Shown piece by piece: positions 1 through 6,044 of a DNA stretch of 8,418 nucleotides. Position numbers and translations under genes: made by a program. Each line of letters opens with the position of its first letter. Within the stretch, counting starts at the first letter, position 1. The DNA comes from Rubrobacter sp. (GTDB lineage: Bacteria; Actinomycetota; Rubrobacteria; Rubrobacterales; Rubrobacteraceae), in the NCBI GenBank assembly GCA_016781705.1, contig JADDPV010000230.1, positions 1 to 8,418 of the forward strand, given 5' to 3'. The notes beneath the pieces were generated by a model. It was given only the letters and a program-made list of their open reading frames with translations. It was not told the DNA's origin and made no database searches.

Positions 1-277
1 CGATGATACTCGACCGAAAAGGTTTTGAGATAGTTACTTAGTCTTAGGCGCTTCCGACGTGCTCGTCGCGCCGACGAGCAAGCCCCGTTAAGAGTCTTTG
101 CTCAACGACTAAAGCCCAATTATAGCGGTAGGTGTTGCAGTTGGATCACCTCTCGGTTCTACCGAGGCTCCGGAGTGACAACAGGGCATCGAGCCTGCCG
201 CCACGCCGGTACGAGAGCCTCCTACCACCGCCCGCCTCGACGGCCTCTTTGGGGTTCGTCGGCGATCCTGAGGCTAA
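1..277. other. Gene-free spacer at the left edge
   Basis: No convincing coding frame is visible on either strand; the open frames here lack coding-like composition and recognisable motifs. The stretch holds a perfect 9-bp hairpin (60-80), a second small hairpin with a 6-bp stem and TCT loop (152-166), and a segment at 125-145 resembling the terminal repeat of the IS701-type element at the right end of the window. It ends at the TAA target duplication of the MITE. It is probably intergenic or a graveyard of mobile DNA. Confidence 0.5.
60..80. repeat. Perfect 9-bp inverted repeat (hairpin)
   Basis: TGCTCGTCG (60-68) and CGACGAGCA (72-80) are exact reverse complements separated by three bases. 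There is no T-run after it on either strand, so it is not a standard intrinsic terminator. It could be a structured RNA element, a protein binding site or chance in GC-rich DNA. Confidence 0.6.
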
Positions 278-294
278 GAGTGCATTTCAAAACC
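278..294 (+). repeat. MITE left inverted repeat
   Basis: 17-bp terminal repeat GAGTGCATTTCAAAACC. It differs from the reverse complement of the right end at one position (T for C at base 4). Confidence 0.85.
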
Positions 295-393
295 CTGTGG
301 GAGACAGGAGGGTCGCGAGCAAGGACGGGCAGATCTCAGCAAGTATTCCCCTATTTTGGGCGTGTTCCGATCCGCACAGGCACCTGGAGTGGC

Positions 394-410
394 GGTTTTG
401 AAATGCGCTC
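394..410 (-). repeat. MITE right inverted repeat
   Basis: 17-bp terminal repeat reading GAGCGCATTTCAAAACC on the minus strand. It is followed outward by the second TAA copy (411-413). Base 410 supplies the G of the P450 stop codon TAG. Confidence 0.85.
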
Positions 411-1711
411 TAAGGGGTTCGCCGGACGCCTGCGATCACGAAACGGCTCTTCGGTATGGCCGGCATCCTGGAGAGGTCGATCCACAGGTCTTGTTTCGGC
501 ACGACGTCGTAACTCATGGACTCGGTCAGCAGACGGACCGCCCTCTTCATGAGCTCTATGGTGATCCACTCGCCCGGGCAGCGGTGATCGCGGTAATGAT
601 CGCCGCCTCCCTGGGGGACGAAGCTGAATGCGCTCCCGTCCCATTCGCGGAACCTCTCCGGCCGAAACTCCTTGGGCTGCTCCCAGACCCTGGCGTCGTG
701 GTTCGTGCCGTACAGGTCCAGGAGCACCCACGTCCCCCTAGCGAAATGTCGGCCCCTCCAGTCGAACTCGTTGCTTACGCGGCCCCCGACGAAGGGGAAG
801 AACGGATAGAATCTGCGGACCTCCTGCACGAACATCTCGAGGTAATCGTCGTCGGCCCGGAGCTTCTGCCGACACTCCAGGTGCTCGTGCAGCGCCAACG
901 CGGCGAAGACCATGTAGCGGGCGACGGCGACCACGGGCCGCAGCACGTTGATCAACTCCACCGCCGCCACGTCTGTGTCCAGCAGCTCCCCGTTCAGGTC
1001 TCGGTGCCAAGAGACGACGTGGGCCGCACTCCCCTTGGGGACTTCGAGCTCGCCGGCGCGTACCTCCTCTATCACGCCCCGGATCCACCGCTCCGTCCGC
1101 GCCCGGAGGAGCTGTCCCCGCCAGTTCCGCGGTCCGACGGAACCGGCGCCTTCGATCATCGCCGAGAACTCGCGCGTCCTTTGCCTAGATTCCGATTCCG
1201 CAAGCGGAACCTCGGCCCACTCACAGGCGGCGCGGCACAAGATCTCCTCCACCTCGTGGAAGAGCACCACCTCGCCCATGCCCTTCCACTCCCCGATGCG
1301 GGTGCGCCACCGATCGTCTATGGCGTCAGCGAGCCGCCGGATGCCCGCGGGGGTCATCAGCGACATGAACATCCGCTTGCGCCACCGATGGGCCTCACCG
1401 TCCATCACCTGTGCGCTGCCTTTGTCTTGCAACAGCCTCAGCGTCGTCTGGGGCAGGGCACCCTTCCGCGTGAACCGGCCCGGTTCGTAGAAGACCTCGG
1501 CCGCCTCTTCTCCCATCATGCACACGGCCTTCGTGAGCATGAGCCGGGTCTCGAAGATGTCGGAGTCGTAGCGTCGGCACCTCTTCGGGATGAACTCGTA
1601 GCCCTCCGACAGCAGTGAGAGGGTGTTATCCATGCTTAACGCGCGGGCCGCCAGGGCGACCCCGAGGGAACCGGTTAGGGCCGTCAGCATCAGCCTGGTC
1701 TTTGTGCTCAT
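410..1711 (-). CDS. CYP152-family cytochrome P450 (fatty-acid peroxygenase)
   Basis: 433 aa. CYP152 enzymes use H2O2 directly to hydroxylate (alpha/beta) or decarboxylate long-chain fatty acids. The family core is clear: EVRR (297-300) is the ExxR helix, the Arg-Pro pair R258-P259 in NVLRPVVA normally binds the substrate carboxylate, and C378 in QGGGDHYRDHRCPGEW is the haem thiolate. Q101 in AQVMDGEAH aligns with Gln85 of the Bacillus hydroxylase P450-BSbeta, where the decarboxylase OleT has His, so hydroxylation is the likelier outcome. I chose the ATG at 1711 because GGAGGAG lies 9 bases upstream; the next ATG (1633, MDNTLSLL) matches the usual family start but has no ribosome site. This start adds 26 residues containing a moderately hydrophobic stretch (LMLTALTGSLGVALAARAL), which is unusual. 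The stop codon is rebuilt by the MITE. The hydrolase at 1987 is transcribed divergently. Confidence 0.93.
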   Translation of the reverse strand: MSTKTRLMLTALTGSLGVALAARALSMDNTLSLLSEGYEFIPKRCRRYDSDIFETRLMLTKAVCMMGEEAAEVFYEPGRFTRKGALPQTTLRLLQDKGSAQVMDGEAHRWRKRMFMSLMTPAGIRRLADAIDDRWRTRIGEWKGMGEVVLFHEVEEILCRAACEWAEVPLAESESRQRTREFSAMIEGAGSVGPRNWRGQLLRARTERWIRGVIEEVRAGELEVPKGSAAHVVSWHRDLNGELLDTDVAAVELINVLRPVVAVARYMVFAALALHEHLECRQKLRADDDYLEMFVQEVRRFYPFFPFVGGRVSNEFDWRGRHFARGTWVLLDLYGTNHDARVWEQPKEFRPERFREWDGSAFSFVPQGGGDHYRDHRCPGEWITIELMKRAVRLLTESMSYDVVPKQDLWIDLSRMPAIPKSRFVIAGVRRTP

Positions 1712-1720
1712 CGATCGGAT

Positions 1721-1727
1721 CTCCTCC
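1721..1727 (-). promoter_or_regulatory. Ribosome binding site deciding the P450 start
   Basis: The minus strand reads GGAGGAG, 9 bases before the ATG at 1711. No comparable site precedes the alternative ATG at 1633, so the longer protein is preferred. Confidence 0.75.
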
Positions 1728-1970
1728 CAGAGGTGCGCCCCGTAGTAGCTCGAAGCTTACGCGACCTTCGCCTCCCCTAACGCACCCTTGGCCCAACAAG
1801 AAGCCGGGATGGACGACTACGCATGGTCTTCGGGCGATTGTTTGTGCGCTTGGACGTAGGCCTCGCCGCCCTGACCCTGACAGGACGGTCGTTTTGCGGG
1901 GTGGGGAGGGATCTCCCGAAACCCTCTTCCGGTTTGTCATCTCCATGGGGTGTAGCCGGGCGATGCCAGG

Positions 1971-1976
1971 GGGAGG
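1971..1976 (+). promoter_or_regulatory. Ribosome binding site of the cytoplasmic hydrolase
   Basis: The GGGAGG run is one base from the ATG at 1978 and 10 bases from the ATG at 1987. The spacing favours 1987 (first residues MASEKESRK) and rules against 1978. Confidence 0.55.
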
Positions 1977-1986
1977 TATGGGATCG

Positions 1987-2682
1987 ATGGCGAGTGAGAA
2001 AGAGTCCAGAAAAGGACGCCTGCTGGTGCGCCCGGCGGAGGCGTGGCCGGCCGAGGCAGCGCCGGTGGGCCTGCGGTCGTTGGGGCTTGCGGCACCCGCG
2101 CGCGGGGACCACCTGTTGTACGTGCCGACCGGCTACCGGGCGGGGCACCCCGCACCAATGGTCGTCCTGCTGCACGGGGCGGGCGGAGACGCGCGCGCCA
2201 CCCTGGACCTCCTTCGGCCTCTCGCAGACGCGTCCGGCCTGATCCTGCTCATCCCGACCTCTCGTCGGTACACCTGGGACGTCATCGTCGGGGGGTACGG
2301 GCCGGACGTCGAGGTGATCAACGGGGGCCTGGAGGAGGTGTTCTCCAGCTACGGGGTGGATCCCGCTCGTCTGGCAGTGGGAGGTTTCTCCGACGGGGCC
2401 TCCTACGCCCTCTCCTTGGGGATCACCAACGGCGACCTCTTCTCGCACGTCCTGGCCTTCTCGCCGGGGTTCATGGCCCCGGCCGCGCAGGTGGGCTCGC
2501 CGCGCATCTTCGTCTCCCACGGCACCGGCGACGAGGTGCTCCGGATCGAGCGCTGCAGCCGCACGATCGTCCCCCGGCTCGAGGGCGCCGGCTACGACGT
2601 GACCTACAGGGAGTTCGAGGGTGGGCACACGGTTCCACCAGAGATCGCGCTCGAGGCCATAAACTGGTTCGACGCTGGGTAA
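1987..2682 (+). CDS. Cytoplasmic alpha/beta hydrolase (phospholipase/carboxylesterase type)
   Basis: 231 aa serine hydrolase, probably acting on esters of uncertain identity. The visible order is: beta-strand plus oxyanion segment VVLLHGAGGDA (59-69), nucleophile elbow GGFSDGAS with Ser135, Asp182 in SHGTGDEVL and His214 in GGHTV. This forms a full catalytic triad in the order and spacing of the phospholipase/carboxylesterase family. There is no signal peptide, so it should be cytoplasmic. The start is chosen because GGGGGAGG ends 10 bases upstream; in-frame ATGs at 1945, 1963 and 1978 are possible but worse placed. It closely resembles the exported hydrolase at 3412-4254 over almost its whole length, so the two are paralogues. 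It is divergent from the CYP152 P450, and release of fatty acids for that enzyme is a plausible but untested link. Confidence 0.88.
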   Translation: MASEKESRKGRLLVRPAEAWPAEAAPVGLRSLGLAAPARGDHLLYVPTGYRAGHPAPMVVLLHGAGGDARATLDLLRPLADASGLILLIPTSRRYTWDVIVGGYGPDVEVINGGLEEVFSSYGVDPARLAVGGFSDGASYALSLGITNGDLFSHVLAFSPGFMAPAAQVGSPRIFVSHGTGDEVLRIERCSRTIVPRLEGAGYDVTYREFEGGHTVPPEIALEAINWFDAG

Positions 2683-2900
2683 AAAAGCATCGTCCCGAAG
2701 GACAGCCTCGGACCCGGATGGGCCGTTGCCTTCCCTAACTGGCCACCTCGAGCAAGCCGCGATCCTTCACCAAGGCTATCCTGAGGGTCTTGTACCCGAC
2801 CCACTTGAAGGAGCCTAACGTGTCGTCGCTCTTTGAATTCTCGCTACGACGCCCGAGATTCGCCCAAGCCCTCCGGCACGTCGACCTCCCGGAGGGCGGC
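2683..2900. other. Spacer downstream of the cytoplasmic hydrolase
   Basis: No gene is evident. CCCTCCGG (2869-2876) and CCGGAGGG (2889-2896) form an 8-bp stem with a 12-base loop just past the end of the small minus-strand ORF. There is no T-run, so a terminator role is only possible. Confidence 0.4.
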
Positions 2901-3233
2901 TCAAGCAGCACTGCTCGTAGTCCACAATAAATTGATCGCGGCGAACTGGTGTGGGGCGGCAGTTTTGTGAGGCTGAGAGTCTCCTTCCCGCCCCTGAAGC
3001 TTCTCGACGACCCGGCGCTTCTCCTCGTCCTCGGCGGGGTCCTTGGAGGCCTCCAGGCGGGAAGAGGCGTTGCCCTTCTTCCCCTCGGGGACCTCGTCGC
3101 CAGCCTTGGCCTTCGTCTCGATCCTCTTGCGTTCCTCTATGTCGCTCCAGCGGTTTATGCCCATCTCTCTCCTCGTACGGGTGAACGCCAAGCTCTCTGT
3201 GCGCTTCAACTCCTGCATCGCTTCTTCGCCCAT
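2901..3233 (-). CDS. Small charged hypothetical protein
   Basis: 110 aa, not recognised. The central part (about residues 6-85) is very rich in Glu, Lys and Arg and contains a polar low-complexity stretch around AGDEVPEGKKG, with third codon positions mostly G or C as in the neighbouring genes, which supports real coding. The last 20 residues, including QFAAINLLW, use less typical codons and look like read-through into non-coding sequence, so the original C-terminus may have been lost. An in-frame TGA sits 21 bases before the ATG, which limits the start to 3233 or the ATG at 3218; neither has a strong ribosome site. There is no signal peptide or membrane segment. It lies between two convergent paralogous hydrolases, on the strand of the exported one, but a 178-bp gap and its own start argue against tight co-transcription. 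It may be a decayed gene. Confidence 0.45.
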   Translation of the reverse strand: MGEEAMQELKRTESLAFTRTRREMGINRWSDIEERKRIETKAKAGDEVPEGKKGNASSRLEASKDPAEDEEKRRVVEKLQGREGDSQPHKTAAPHQFAAINLLWTTSSAA

Positions 3234-3299
3234 CTTCGTCGTACCCGGCCCTCAGGAGCGGGAAACGGTCTACCAACGCTGTGTACGGGTCGCGCCATG

Positions 3300-3314
3300 G
3301 GAGGTGTTACCTCC
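3300..3314. repeat. Small perfect hairpin
   Basis: GGAGGT (3300-3305) and ACCTCC (3309-3314) are separated by GTT. There is no T-run. It lies about 100 bp past the stop of the exported hydrolase and upstream of the small ORF. Confidence 0.45.
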
Positions 3315-3340
3315 GTTCGCCCCTCGTGCCCTGCAGCAGA

Positions 3341-3360
3341 GCCTTCCGGCGGCCGGAGGC
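3341..3360 (-). terminator. Possible hairpin after the exported hydrolase
   Basis: The segment folds into a GC-rich stem (GCC-TCCGG paired with CCGGAGGC, one bulged T, loop CGG) 51 bases downstream of the stop at 3412 on the minus strand. It lacks a following U-tract, so intrinsic termination is uncertain. Confidence 0.25.
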
Positions 3361-3411
3361 CCGACCCGTCCTCTCCGACCCTTATGTTGGGGCAGCATAC
3401 GCTCTTGGTCC

Positions 3412-4254
3412 TTACCGCCCTTCGCTGCGGTCCGTCGCCCCTCGGGGCTCGTTAAACCAATTCAGGGCCTCGTGCGCAATGGGCTTGGGCACGGTGTGGG
3501 GGCCGTCGAACTCCCTGTACGTCACCTCGTAGCCCTCCCGCTCCAGTTGCGACACAATCTGGCGGCTCGTCCTGTCGATCGGGAGCACGTCGTCGCCGGT
3601 GCCGTGCGAGACGAAGACGGCCGGTTTCCCCCTGCGTTCCGCCGGCGCCGAGAACCCCGGTGAGAACGCGACCACGTGGGTGAAGAGGTCCCCGTTGGTC
3701 AGGCCCAAAGAGAGGGCGTAGGAGGCCCCGTCGGAGAAGCCCGCCACCACCACTCTTCCGGCGTCCACCGAAAGCCGATCGAACGTCTCCTCCAGCGCCC
3801 CGTCGATAAACTCGACGTCCGGGCCGAACCCGCCGCCCAGCACCGAGCTGCCACCTAATACGTCCCAGGTCCTGCTGCGCGACTCGGGAGCGAGCAAAAC
3901 GAGGCCGGCCTCGTCGGCGAGATGAAGAAACGGCGAGATGCCGCCCCGGGCGTCTCCGCCGGCGCCATGCAGCATCAGGGCCAGTGACGCCGGCTGGGAC
4001 GCGTCGTAGGCTGGGGGGACGTAGACGAGGCCGTCGCGCTCGGCGGAGCCTCCGAGCCCCAGCGGCCGAAGGCCGGTAGTAGGAGGAGAAGGAGGCGCCG
4101 ACGTCTCTGCCGACGGTGGGGACGGCCTGGACCGCAGGCGCCCTCGATCCCCCTCTTGCCCGCAGGCGGCGAGCAGCCCGAAGGCGGCTGCGGTCCCAAC
4201 CACTCCTGCGGAGAGCTTCAGAAAGTCCCGCCGGTCGATCGCCTTTCCGACCAT
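3412..4254 (-). CDS. Tat-exported lipoprotein alpha/beta hydrolase
   Basis: 280 aa. The N-terminus has a twin-arginine signal (DRRDFLK, residues 7-13), a hydrophobic segment (about 14-29) and a lipobox LLAAC with Cys31, so it should be exported folded by Tat and anchored as a lipoprotein. A Pro/Ser-rich linker (about 40-60) precedes the hydrolase domain. The domain shows LMLHGAGGDA (93-102), AGFSDGAS with Ser174, Asp221 in SHGTGDDVL and His253 in GPHTV, a complete triad. It is a close paralogue of the cytoplasmic hydrolase at 1987-2682; it adds the signal, the linker, a 6-residue insert (SSVLGG, about 135-140) and a short polar tail. The start at 4254 puts the Tat motif seven residues in; a GAAGG lies just upstream, and longer in-frame starts (to 4314) would bury the signal. 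It probably hydrolyses ester substrates at the cell surface; the substrate is unknown. Confidence 0.9.
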   Translation of the reverse strand: MVGKAIDRRDFLKLSAGVVGTAAAFGLLAACGQEGDRGRLRSRPSPPSAETSAPPSPPTTGLRPLGLGGSAERDGLVYVPPAYDASQPASLALMLHGAGGDARGGISPFLHLADEAGLVLLAPESRSRTWDVLGGSSVLGGGFGPDVEFIDGALEETFDRLSVDAGRVVVAGFSDGASYALSLGLTNGDLFTHVVAFSPGFSAPAERRGKPAVFVSHGTGDDVLPIDRTSRQIVSQLEREGYEVTYREFDGPHTVPKPIAHEALNWFNEPRGATDRSEGR

Positions 4255-4667
4255 AACCTTTTTACCTTCGCTTTCTATACTTCCCTCCACCGGCACTACA
4301 TCTCCCTGACGCATTTCTCGAGCCGCCGGAAGGTGATCCTATCCCTACAGTCGGCCATGCGTACCATCGCTCGAGGCATATTTACTAGCGCAGTCCCGCA
4401 GAGCGAGTCGTCCTGTGGTGGACCACCCTCGCCTCTCGTGTGCGACGGTCCGCATGGTATGAGCTCCCGAAGGTCCCCTGCGGGCCCCATCTCGAAGCCT
4501 ACCCCAGGTGGTACGGAGGTTGCGAAGGCCGCGTTACACGATCCGTTGGGGCCCAGCGAAGATCCCTTGATGCCCCCAACCTTCGCCTCCTCGACCGTCC
4601 GCATCGTGGGCCGTTGCGCGTGTAGGTTGCGCCAGTCATTCACAGGGAAGGACGCGGGAGTTGCTTT
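4255..4667. other. 413-bp spacer upstream of the exported hydrolase
   Basis: No gene is supported; the one long minus-strand frame (4296-4643) starts with GTG without a ribosome site and resembles no family. It holds GGTGGACCACC (4417-4427), an odd near-palindrome that could be an operator, and an AT-rich TAGTAAATAT on the minus strand (4378-4387) that might be a -10 region for the exported hydrolase. It also holds two similar 16-base blocks (4443-4458 and 4592-4607, CGAC.GTCCGCAT.GT, 14 of 16 matching). None of these is proven; I saw no known riboswitch. Confidence 0.4.
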
Positions 4668-6044
4668 TCAGGCCTGGTCCCAGTAGGCGACTCCATCACC
4701 CTGTCGGCGGACGAACCTCACGTTGCCGTCCTTGGAGACGACGACCGCCAAAACATCGGGCAGTTCCTTGCACAGGCGGTAGGCGGAACGGTGGCGAGTG
4801 CCCACGATCTCCGCAGGTTCCTCCTTGAGAAGGCGGCCTTCGACGTCCAGCGCCCTGGCGACGGTTTTTACGCCGTCGAGCTTGCCAGAGATCTCGCCGC
4901 CGAACCCCAGGAGCTCGTAGCGCTTCGTCATCACCACCGCCCCGTCGGTCGTCGCCAGGGCGGCGACGAGGTGCGCAACCTCGAGGATCCCCTCCTCAAG
5001 GCCCGCTATCTTTTCGTCGCTCGTCTCCTGGTACTCTCTCCAGCCCACCATCCTCGGAGGAGTCCGAGCGTTGGTGGGTCCGTGCACCTGGGCGAGGCGG
5101 TTCATGATCTCCACGATGAGGGTGCGAAAGCGCCTCCTAGGCTCGCCGTCGGTGATCCTGTACTTGAGGGCGACGTAGCAGGCCCCGGAGAACTCCCGCG
5201 TGTGCTCCGGCGGCACGAAGATCACCGTCCCGCCGCGCCCGAAGTTCTGCACGGTCGAGATCAGGCGCTTGAACATCTGCACGCCGATCCTGCGCGCGAG
5301 GTCCGGGTCGAGGAGGGCCCACCTCTCGCCGTCCTGTTCGAGGGCGCGCTGGCGGGCCGCGGAGTGGAGCTCCATCAGCTCCGCCCTGGCGGTCGCGAAC
5401 CCGGCCGGCAGCCACTCCGAGTCGAAGACGTCCATCGAGGCATCCGACAGGGCCCCGTTCTCCAGCTTGGCGACGATCTCGGAGCCTTTGCGCACCTCCA
5501 GACGGCCCGGGCCTGTCACGTGCACGACGGCCATCGGCGGCAGCGGCGGGGACGTAACCCGGCCGCCCTGGCGGTCCCTGAGCCAGCGGGGACCGGAGTG
5601 GACGAGGCCCCAGATCCGCAAACCGTGCTCTTCGTCGTTGCTGACCCCTACGATGGAGCGGGGATAGTCGGTGGCGGGGGAGAGACGGCGAAGCTCCTGG
5701 ACATCGAAGGGCCGGGCCTCCGAGAACTCGAGGCGTTGCAAGCCGTCGGGGGGACCTCCTTCGGTGGGGAACACCTCCGGCGAGCTCAAAGCGAGCCGGA
5801 AGATGACGGGCTGGTCCTCCTCCTGCAAGAGGCTCGCCTGGTAGCAGGTCGAGAGCACCTCTTCGAGCACGGAGAGCTCGGACAAGGAGTCAACGGGAGC
5901 GTTGTAAGAAACGGGGGCGAGAGAGTCCGAAACTTCGAGGACATCAGCCCACCTCGCCGCGACAAACGCGGCGAGATCAGCGGGGTAGGGATGCTCCGTG
6001 TTCTTCCTTTGTCTCGACCCACGCGGAGGTGTCTCGTGTACCAT
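4668..6044 (-). CDS. DisA_N-like (DACNV-type) nucleotide sensor or diadenylate cyclase-like protein
   Basis: 458 aa soluble protein with no signal peptide or membrane helix. The C-terminal half carries the hallmarks of the DisA_N/diadenylate cyclase fold: GRGGTVIFVP (about 269-278), TTDGAVV with the DGA motif at 367-369, LLGFGGEI (about 378-385), and GTRHRSA at 415-421, followed by the strand LAVVVSKDGNV. In diadenylate cyclases DGA and RHR bind ATP and metal and make c-di-AMP. The overall layout, with a long N-terminal region starting YPADLAAFVAARW (20-32), matches proteins annotated as 'probable sensor domain DACNV'. Whether it makes or senses a nucleotide is open. The start at 6044 is chosen because AGGAAGTGAT, nearly complementary to the 16S 3' end, lies 6 bases upstream; an in-frame start at 6146 adds a Ser/Arg-rich segment with no family resemblance. 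Confidence 0.82.
   Translation of the reverse strand: MVHETPPRGSRQRKNTEHPYPADLAAFVAARWADVLEVSDSLAPVSYNAPVDSLSELSVLEEVLSTCYQASLLQEEDQPVIFRLALSSPEVFPTEGGPPDGLQRLEFSEARPFDVQELRRLSPATDYPRSIVGVSNDEEHGLRIWGLVHSGPRWLRDRQGGRVTSPPLPPMAVVHVTGPGRLEVRKGSEIVAKLENGALSDASMDVFDSEWLPAGFATARAELMELHSAARQRALEQDGERWALLDPDLARRIGVQMFKRLISTVQNFGRGGTVIFVPPEHTREFSGACYVALKYRITDGEPRRRFRTLIVEIMNRLAQVHGPTNARTPPRMVGWREYQETSDEKIAGLEEGILEVAHLVAALATTDGAVVMTKRYELLGFGGEISGKLDGVKTVARALDVEGRLLKEEPAEIVGTRHRSAYRLCKELPDVLAVVVSKDGNVRFVRRQGDGVAYWDQA

Larger units (their letters stand above)
278..410. mobile_element. 133-bp MITE-like element with TAA target duplication
   Basis: The element begins GAGTGCATTTCAAAACC (278-294) and ends GGTTTTGAAATGCGCTC (394-410). 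The ends are inverted repeats matching at 16 of 17 positions, and the element is flanked on both sides by TAA (275-277 and 411-413). Ends of the form GAG...TTTCAAA with a 3-bp TNA duplication are typical of IS5-superfamily insertion sequences. The interior is too short to encode a transposase, so this is a non-autonomous miniature element or an internally deleted IS that depends on a transposase elsewhere. Its right end falls on the stop codon of the P450 gene. The IS5 assignment is inference from the end sequence and duplication size; the repeats and duplication are seen directly. Confidence 0.82.
1712..1986. promoter_or_regulatory. Divergent intergenic region between P450 and hydrolase
   Basis: About 275 bp separate the two divergent starts and must contain both promoters. 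I could not pick out a convincing -35/-10 pair or operator; a TTGGAC near 1850 on the plus strand lacks a good -10 partner. The arrangement allows joint regulation, but nothing in the sequence proves it. Confidence 0.4.

Noticed and set aside
125..155. Segment resembling the 3' end of 16S rRNA (TTGGATCACCTC)
   Set aside because: Only about a dozen bases match well; the conserved upstream helix-45 and decoding-site sequence is absent and no 23S or spacer follows, so it is taken as coincidence.
356..1618. 420-aa plus-strand open frame across the P450
   Set aside because: It is antisense to a gene with unambiguous P450 motifs, and its Pro/His/Arg-rich sequence is typical of a shadow of high-GC coding DNA.
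1615..1986. N-terminal extension of the cytoplasmic hydrolase frame
   Set aside because: The extra 124 residues have no resemblance to the family and run through the divergent promoter region; the ribosome site and paralogue alignment support a start at 1987.
2815..3276. 153-aa minus-strand frame overlapping the small charged ORF
   Set aside because: Its Gly/Arg-rich sequence looks like an out-of-frame reading; the 110-aa frame has better codon use.
4296..4643. 115-aa minus-strand frame in the spacer upstream of the exported hydrolase
   Set aside because: GTG start without a ribosome site, mixed codon use and no recognisable sequence; treated as spacer.
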